Shown: positions 36,408 through 46,000 of the stretch, piece after piece
How positions within the stretch are numbered: the stretch's first letter is position 1
Layout: each line of letters starts with the position of its first letter
NCBI RefSeq assembly: GCF_029360705.1
Contig: NZ_JARKMX010000008.1
Span: 803,809-867,808 of the forward strand
Direction of reading: 5' to 3'
Length of the DNA: 64,000 nt
From: Paraflavitalea pollutisoli
GTDB lineage: Bacteria > Bacteroidota > Bacteroidia > Chitinophagales > Chitinophagaceae
Position numbers and translations under genes: made by a program
Notes under the pieces: model-generated
Database searches by the model: none
Told to the model about the DNA's origin: nothing
What the model saw: the letters and a program-made list of their open reading frames with translations, nothing else

Positions 36408-36926
36408 TCATATATTAATTCTCAACCAAGCGACGAATGATTTAGGATTAAAATTAATATAGTCTCCCTGCAACCCATGTTCAAGGATGAACTTAGACAT
36501 TAGGCTAAGAATTAGGGATTCCTCCAAATGAACGTCAATACAAATATTACTATCCTTCAAATACTTGTAATGTTTTTTTTTCGCAGTTAATTTCTTCAAC
36601 ATTCCGGAATCAACTGCTAGAAAAAATGTCTGATTTGAGTCGGTTTCTCTCGAATAGGTTTTCGTCACAATATAGGCACTCCGACTTGATAGCTTTTCAA
36701 GCCTATATTTAACCCTCATTCTTCCGGCTGAATATGAAGCAAACTCTATGAAACTGTAATGAGCCGATGTAGCATAAATATAGGTACCACTATCTAATAT
36801 TTTATTAACTAATCGTCCCTGATAAAATTTGCAATTTATATCAGACTCTCCTTGAGGAAGTACGCTTTGGGCCGAAATCGGCACTGTAAAAAGCAACCCT
36901 ATAAAACCTAGTATTAGGTGACTCAT
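36408..36926 (-). CDS. Small secreted orphan directly after the Rhs gene, candidate immunity protein
   Basis: The 172-aa product begins MSHLILGFIGLLFTVPISAQ, a Sec signal with likely cleavage after AQ. The mature part has mixed strands and helices (SYSAGRMRVKYRLEKLSS, LKKLTAKKKHYKYLKD) and no known motif. It is AT-rich like the tip of the Rhs gene, 79 bp upstream on the same strand. Small orphans directly downstream of Rhs-type toxin genes are most often immunity proteins, and a periplasmic immunity protein would suit a toxin tip resembling a peptidoglycan- or protein-cutting cysteine enzyme. This role is inferred from position and composition; no family match is claimed. Confidence 0.7.
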   Translation of the reverse strand: MSHLILGFIGLLFTVPISAQSVLPQGESDINCKFYQGRLVNKILDSGTYIYATSAHYSFIEFASYSAGRMRVKYRLEKLSSRSAYIVTKTYSRETDSNQTFFLAVDSGMLKKLTAKKKHYKYLKDSNICIDVHLEESLILSLMSKFILEHGLQGDYINFNPKSFVAWLRINI

Positions 36927-37005
36927 ACTTTAAATTCCGAACAATCGTTCTTACAATATGAACAATCTAACCAATAATTAGCAGCAATCCGAAACAACTA
37001 TAAAA

Positions 37006-40000
37006 CTATTGTTTCTCAGACTTGACTTCTTCAATAATCTTTTTAATGTCTTCTCCCCCCGGCTCTCCTGCATTGCCTTGTTCAGTAGGAACACTGACTT
37101 TTTTATTTCCATTGTGCCTATAATATCCTGCGAATTTTTTATATAATGGATTCCCCTTTTTTATACCTTCAATGGTTTGATTTTTTTCTACTTTCTTTCT
37201 ATCATCCTTGCTTCTTAGTCTTACTTGTCCATTTTTTTTAACTTTAGTAACTGTAGCAGAGTGCTGAATTTGCCCTTCATCTGTTTCAAAAATTGCAATA
37301 TCCCCAGGCTTTACATCCTCTGCTTTTACCGGTGTAAACTCTGCCGTATTCTTATAGATTTTCGACACATTGTCATCACCATTATCATCCAAGCCGGCAA
37401 CAGTAAAATCAAATCTTCCAGGACGAAAATCTAACGAATTCCCATGACAATTACTTATCCTCGGATCTCCCGTATTTTGAAAGGCAGTCAACTTATCCCC
37501 TCTATTTATATACTCCCCCACCACTGTTTTACCTTCATCTAACCAGGTAACGTTGTCAATCGTGCTTACCAAATTATATCTTACAGCTTCTACGGCTTGA
37601 CCATCATTTGTATAAAAATAGTAACGGCGTGTTTCGTAAACTAAGTTTCCATTTACTTCATACTCAACCTTACCAACTGTAAAAATAATATTCCCATTTT
37701 TATCAACAAGCCAATTTCCGGTCGCGTCTTTAAATTGTAGGACACTATTTCCGCCAAAGACATAAGGTGATAAATTAGGATATTTATCTGAATAAGCATC
37801 AACACTAAGCCACCTTCCAATCCTGTTATCATAAATCCTAGCTCCAAAATCTAGCTGATTCCCCAACCCCTTCACTTCATTATCATTCTCCTTACCATTA
37901 AACCCATACCTATATATTCCCCTACCCTCCACATTCGAGCTATCACACACCATCGCCTTCGTAGTCGTCACGACATCAACCCGTTGCAGGCTAAAGTTAT
38001 CAATTGTGTAAGGAACATCCAAACCATCGGCCGCACTATTGGTATTTGTCCGGGCGAATTCAACCTTTAACTCATCAGCGCCCGCTGGAACTGTAAAATT
38101 AAACTGATAATCACCGGAATTGAAATAGGTTAGTCCACGCTGGTCAGTTATAGTCCAGGGGCCGCCTGCTGTTCTAACAGAGAACTGTAGGAATAACCGC
38201 TTGTCGTTTACTGCCTGCGTGGTGCTAAATTTCACTAAATAGCGCTTACCACCCTCGATCGGCACATCAGTCATCAACCGGCTGTCAGCTGCGTTGGTAC
38301 AGTTAACCTGTATTTTCTTGTCCGTTGTGCCTGTGACCGAGAGGCTCGTGATGGTGTTATTTCCTGGCGTCCAGATCTGGCCATTATCATTCACATTCAC
38401 GCCACTCATCGTCGCATTGTTGAAGTCAGTAGACAAATTAGTGACCATGTTTACACCATGGTGTTTCTTGAACGTAAAATTGTCGACAATGAAATACAAA
38501 CCAGCAGTAGCTGTTGGCCTTGCCGAGATCCTAAGCGCCACATAGTTTCCAACAGTAGCGCCGGTTGTAAAGATAATTGAACGGCGCCCCAATCCGCTTT
38601 GTACCATGCTTACGCGGTAACTGTCATTGGTTTGTGACAAAGCCTGGATATTGAATTCTGTAATAGCGCTTGATTGCTCCAGGATATCAATCCCCATTTC
38701 GTAGGTGGTGAATGGCTCAATGTTCGCCGAAGGAACTACGACCAGCATTCCATCACTCGAGGAAGTCCCACTATTCTCCACCCTGAATTTGCCGTTCACC
38801 ACCGACACGATGCCATTGACCTGTGGTTGCCAGGTAACCCCCTTGTGCAGGTATCTGTTGCCAGCCTGTGCCACTACACCACTATCCAGGTTACTTTCAA
38901 TCTTGGTTTCTACCAGGCTAACTTCTTGCTCACGGCAGCCTCCACAAACCATCACCGGCCTCACCGGCATGGTGTCCAACCGCGTGATGCTGAAGTTGTC
39001 GATACTGTAAGGTGTATTGTAGCCATCATAGGAATTACCATTGTTTGACCTGGCAAATTCCAGTCGGGCCGAATCTGCACCAGACGGATGGGTAAAATTG
39101 AGCATCATGTTCCCAGCCCCCACGACAAAAACCCCTTGCGCTTCAGTTTGCGACCACACGCCATTTATTTTGGCAAACCAACGAACCGCCAAACGTTTGT
39201 CAAGTGCATTCTGCCCCATATTAAACCGCAACAGATAATTTTTTCCGCCTGGCAGCGCAATTTCTGTTTTTAAGTAAGCCTGATCTGTATTCGTGCAGGT
39301 AATTGTTAATCGCTTATCGCTGCTATTGGTTAAACCCAAGCTGGTGATCGTTGAATTGATCGGTTTCCACTCCAAACCATCGCCCTTTACGATACCATTG
39401 GTCAATACCGAATTATTGAAATCCGTACTAAACTCGGGTTGCTCATCCACCACCTTAAACTTCCTGATCCGCAAATTGTCGACTACAAAATAAGTCCCTG
39501 CACCCACCTGATTAGAAGATATGCGCAGCCGGATATAGCCAGGAAGCACTTCAGGACTTGTAAACATGATCGAATGATGTCCAGCTCCGACTTTCTGGCT
39601 CATAACACGATAAACATCATTGGTAGGTGTATGTGCTTGGGCATTAAAATAGAAGATATTAGAGGATTTATCTGTTATATCAAACTCGATGACATACGTT
39701 GTATTGGCTTCAACATCTTCTGCAGGCAAATAAGCTGCAATGCCATCACTCGCCCCGCCTCCATTAGTAACCAGCACAGCCTGATTACTCAAAGTAACAG
39801 TAGCTGAACTTAAACCAGCATAGCGAATACCATTATGTTGCACATCAACACCATTTTGAGAGGCGCCGGTTCCGAGGTCACTCGTCACCAATTCCACCAC
39901 ATTGTCCTGCAGTTCTTCCCGGCAATCTGTGGTTGTCGCACTCCTGCCAGGCATGATCATACCAAACGGATAGTAAGATTGTGCGCTACGCACATCTGCA

Positions 40001-43000
40001 TAATAATAACTCACCAATGTATCTTCTGCCCCGGCAATGATGCCTCTTCTGGTATCCGCCACCGTCGCCAATACGTTCCCCAGGTGATTGGCCAGCTCAT
40101 ATTGTTTGAATCCACGGTAGGTATAAGAACTGTCGGACTGCGTGATCGCTGCCGGTCCGTTGTCCACCATTTGCCGTACCGTAAATACACCCAGCCTGCT
40201 GCTGCCATTAATAGTACGCTCTGTGATAACGGGCGTTAAATTGGCCAGATCAGTTGCGCTACTGCTATCATAGTAAACAGCAACAGTATTGCCACGAGCA
40301 TCCCGCACATACCAGGTGTACTCTTTCATAGTGGTGCCCTGTCGTTCAACAGTTTTGCTGATCCGGTTTCCCTGAGCATCATACGTATAGGCTATCCGGC
40401 TCACTTTGTTGCCAATGCTGGGATTGCGGATAATTTCCTGGATCTTGCCGTAAACGGTCCACTTGATCGATTGTATTCCCTCCGCACTATCCTTGATCAT
40501 ATTCCCAATAGAATCATAGCGATAGTTCTCCGCAGCTTGCTGGTGATCGATGTCCATGCTATAGGTTCCCGCCGACGCATTGTCTGCCACCCGCTTTAAC
40601 TGATTCGTCTGCGGATAATAACTGTAGGTAAGGTCATCCATCAACGCATTAGTACCAACCAGGTTACCTGTACGGCGATACTGGAGAATATTACCATTGG
40701 CATCGTACGCGACACGTTCCTTATACTGGTCCAACTGTTTTACCGCGCTCCAGCTATTGGTGGTAGCATTGAAACCCTTATAGGTGTCGAGTTGCCTGAT
40801 CCTGTTGAGCTGGTCGTATTTATAGTTATATAACAACGTACTGCCAAAAGAAAGGCCAGGAATATGTACCGAATCCAGGCTCTCCGCCATGCTGCTGATA
40901 TTACCATTGTACAACGGCCGGTAAGCGCTGTCAGGCAGAAACGCCAGATAACCTGGGAATGGCGATACGGTAGCGCTGATCGGGAAATAATCTCCGCCAA
41001 AATAATTAAGCCCAAAGCCAAACACATCCCTTCCCACAAATTGACGCAGACTTCCGGTTAACCCGTCATTACCCATGTCCAGACTCCCCTTCAAACCCAC
41101 GCTGTTCACCCCTTTTAGCCAGCCTTGTAAAGTGTAAGCATAATCTAGTCCTTGCACCTGCTGCGCGCCCACCGTTGTGCGCGCCAAAGGTCCATGCAGG
41201 TAATAGTCGTAACTGACTTCTTTTTCCCAATTGACTCCATCAGTACTGGTTTCGGCAGCTATGAGCCGGTTAGAGGCATCATATAAAAACCGGTGCGACC
41301 ACTGATCGGCCCAACCTTTTTGATAATGAACAGCATTGACCTTTCCACTGATGAGGTCATACTCATATACCAGCTTCTTCCACCGGTTGCCGTTCTTGTT
41401 CATCATATTCGGCGTAGCGTTGGCCTGCCCATAATCCTGCAACAAACTATCTACGTTGCCGTGTATATCATAACTATAGAAACTACCCTGGTTAAATCCG
41501 GCGGCAACACCCGGCGAATCTGTATAGGTCATGTAGCTCACGCGGTTGCGCAGGTTTTGCTGTTGAATGATCAACCTGGCTTCTACCGTGCCAAATCCAA
41601 GGTAAGCTGCATCATACACGGTTTCTGTAACCTGGCCGCGATACTTTACCAGGTTGGTAAACCATGTCGAAAGCATCGACTCGTTGCGCGTAAGTGCGTC
41701 ATTGATCAGCTTTGAAGAAGTATCCCTGATCTGCCCTACCTCGGTAATCCGACCCAATGAATCGTACCGTGTATAGCTGAAGAAGCGGCTTCCGGCAGTA
41801 CTAATACCTTTCTGCTTGCTATTTTGGCTTAAAACCAGCCGTCCAAGACGATCATACCAGAAATAAGAGCCACCCGCGTCTGGTGTCTTTTGAGCCACCA
41901 TCTGATTTATCGTATTGTAACGATAGTCCGTTGTCAATATATGTGCTGGAACAACTACTTGTCGCGCCGTCCTTGCTGTCGATACACTATTCAACCACAA
42001 CGAATCATAATTGGCCCTTACACCGGCAGGTGGCACCGTCTTCGCAAGATTGCCTGCCTGGTCATAATAATAGAGGGTATAGTGATACTCGCTCACCCGA
42101 TGATGAACAGTAAAGCTTTCGTACTTATAGGCATCCAGACACTTCGCGCGATAATTGCTGTCAAATTTACCGATCAAAGAATCCCTATATGCCTGGTAGA
42201 ACTCTTGCGCCCTGCTGGCGATAAAGAAGGTCGAGTCACTGCAGTTGGTTATCTCATCAACGGCAACTGGCGGTAGAACAGGCTCAACTCGACCACACAA
42301 AGTGAGATCGCGCAGGGTCTCATCCTCACAACGATCCTCCGGACAAACTACTTGCCAGTCCGGCTCATTTCGAATACCCACTTTCGTAGCAGGTTTAGAA
42401 TGATTGGCCTGTGCATAGGTGGAGGCAACATCGGCCTGCCTAACAACAGTGACGTTGGTGAAGTTAATGTGACTGGAAGCTGTGTCGCATCCCACAACAC
42501 CCATGGAGTCTGTGTGAACAAGCCACATTATATTGGCTGTTCCTGGTTCGAATTCTACGTCATAGCAAGCGACCAGCATGGTGTAATTACCCTCCAGATC
42601 CTGGACGAGACCGGCTGAAGTGTGCCAGGGTTGCAGCGTATACTTTCTTTGCCAAACGATTCCATCCCTGTATACTAGCATCATTTTTTTATAATTAACC
42701 CACTGGTCGTCGTCCCAGCTTGCAGCAAAACCACCACCAGCAATGGGGATTAATTGCTGGTTCGCCAACAAAGTATCTGTTAATACCGGCCTCCGGGCAC
42801 TAATAACCCCTCCAATGGAATCCATCTCGAGGATATAAGGCTTATCCGCCCCGTCCACTGCATCACGATAAGTGGCATTGACCAGATAGCCAGTTCCATT
42901 CTTATGGGCGCCATTGAAACGGGTATCAACGCTTGTCTTATAAAGCTTGGGGACATAAGCACCAGTAATGACACCCGATCCATTAAAGGCAGGTTTCTTG

Positions 43001-46000
43001 GGCACTTTGAACAGGAAACCGCTATAACCAGCTCCCAATCCAACATTACTGCTAAGCTTACTCCCAAAAACGACCAGTGAATCTCTCTCTTCCACCAGCG
43101 CAGACACTTTTACGGAATCCCACGAATCAGGACCGGGCCACACCCCTCCCAGGCAAATACTGGAAGGTATAAATACATTAGACAGGTATTTTCCCGCTTC
43201 GGTATAATAGTATACACCAAACCCATCTTTACAATCAATGCCCCCCCGTACCAGTACGGCATAATCCCTGTCGGCCATTTGAATGACATCCACAGCCGTC
43301 GCGCTGTCGATCGTTTGCGCCCACTGAACCGTACCTCTTTTATCAACTTTCATGACGACCGCACCAACCTCTCGGAAAAACGGATCATGCATCCCACGAC
43401 CACCGGCGGTAATAAATCCTCCGTCACTGGCTGCTTTGATCGTGGAAAAATGAGAAATGCTATCGCTATAAGTTTTTGTCCACAGCATCCTGCCACGATT
43501 ATCCATGCGCATCAGGAAAGCCACATTAGCTTCCGGTGCACCGGGGAAATAAGCCCAGTTAGTACCTCCCGCAAGCGCCGTCCCCCCGTCAAAAGTGGCA
43601 GCAATATCATTTGGCCTAAAATTGGTAATATAAGAAGTAGGCAAATATCGACCAATATATCCTTCGCCTTCAAAACAGGTATCTGCGCCGCAAACCTGGG
43701 CACTTCTGCCTGTTTTCTTAATGTATTCCTCATTAATGTATTGAAACTGGGTAGCGCCTCGTTGGGGATGCCCATTAAAATGATTATTGTAGAATTGCCT
43801 GAACGCCTCTTCACAAGAAGGCAATGCGCAAAGACCATTTGTATCGGGTTTGGACAGATAAGGATCATTCTCAAAATCCTCGGAATACAGTACATTTCCG
43901 TTTTTGTCATACAATTTGATCCAGTCGACCTCAACAATGTTTTCTCCGTTTATCTGCACGATCAACTTATCCAAGGCAGGTATCTGATCATTTGCAAGGT
44001 GATCTATCTCAACCAGCAAAGTATCATCATAAAAGAGGCGGTACTTCTCCGGCGTCACCACATATTTATAGGTCCTCCAGCGATCCAGGAACCCAAGCGG
44101 TATCCTGGCATCATTTACTCCCTCATGTATGATTGGCGCATACTGATGATCATAGGTATAACCCCAACCTGGTGAAAAACCAGCTATAAAGCCTTGCCCT
44201 TCCCAGTTGTAAGCGGGGCTTTTGTGATTGGTAGACAATCCAATGAATCCGTCTTGTGATTGTCCCAATCCTTGTTGGGCACCGGTTTTGAGTCGCACTT
44301 CCCAGGAAAAGGCATTCTCTACGCAAAAGCTTCTTTGCGTATTGTATTCCAAGTAAGCACTTATATTTCCCTCCCCATCCCTGGGCAAGATTTTCAAAAC
44401 CCCATTTTCGACCATACGCGCCACACCGTCCCTTTCAGTGTAACCCGGAGGGGGCGCCGGGAAGTATCTCACAGTCCAATCACGTCCCCCCAGGCGGTAG
44501 TTATTGACATATTTGTTCTTGATGACGTTAAAATAAGCTCGGAAGTCAGTCAGCAAATTGATCAATTCCTCCTTTGTGGACCCCTCGCCATACATGCCGC
44601 AGGAACGCGCAAATTCCAGATAATCAAAACTGGTCTTTGTGAAGCCCAATGTATAATTCATATACTGCTCATAAAGCAGATTTTTAGCCACCTGAACAGA
44701 ATCGTTGGCGGCAAACTCCAATGCTGGAATATTGTTGGGATAGGTATAGTGATACAAAGCATCGGCATCCTTGAACTGCTGGCAATCTACACATACATCT
44801 CCTGTATTACATTGAAACACCGGAGGCAAAGTAAGGGGTGCGGCAGGATATTTACAATCAGCAGGTCCACCAGTAACCTGGCACAAAGACAATAAAGTAT
44901 TCAAGGTAGCATCACTGATGCTTGTCTTGTAATATTTCTGCATATAATCGGAGAAGGAGGCATAATGCGCGGCCTGCGGCTGGTATTTGGCATACACCTC
45001 GGCTATCCTGGCACACTCACAATCATCCGGCTTTTTCATGATCGGCTTATTGCTGGTCGGCGCCTGCATATGATAAGCCTTGGGCGCTGTGATCACGTAG
45101 GCATTACAATTAGGCGCTACGCCAATCCCGTGTTGGGCATTGAAATCGCTGATCACGTTCTCGAAACTTTGATCAACCATCATGCTGGTGCCCGGCTTTA
45201 CGGTACTGGAGCCGTACGGATGGCTGGCATCGGCGCCATTTTTACAAACTGCAATTAACCGGGGAATAATCTCATTTACAATACTGGCAGAATCATATAC
45301 CGCGCAGGTTTTTAACTGATTAAACCATTGCGTAACATACGCCCTGCAATTGGCATCGTAGTATTCAGTAAGAGCATTCTCATTCTTTAACTTCCAGGCA
45401 TCCGCACCTGCCTGATCGGAAGGCAGGTCGACATTGTTGTTGGACAGCGCTTCCCAGGCATCACTGAAATGCGGTTGGTGGCCCGATGCAATAAGATTAG
45501 CAGGCGTAATACAATTTTGGCAGCTATCCTTTATCCATTTATTGACAACATTTCGTTTGATATCCAGGTACATCTGGCGGAAAGACAACCACGCCATGTT
45601 CAACTCACCTTCACACATGGTAGCAGGGTTAAAAGCATTACCTACTACGCCATAGGTGTCAAAACAAGTACCACTTGCCCCCTCGCACATCGCAGCCATA
45701 GAGGCCACACTCCACATGGTAACGAATTGGGTATTATTCTTCCTGAACTTCGTTAGCGAGTCGCGCAATGATTGCTGGAAGGTAGTACCCCTTGAAGTAT
45801 ACAATGGATCAGCTTCGATAAAACCAGCCGTTCCGGTAAATTGATTGAATGGCGCTGTACCGATATTGAGGGGGTTCAGGTATCCACGTTTTTTTGCTTC
45901 CGCATACGTCTCCACGGATTCAAACCTGCGATCCCATTTATGACTTTCAGTCAAAAGCTCGTACCGCGTCAGTTTTCCATACTCAGGGTGAAGCGGCAAC

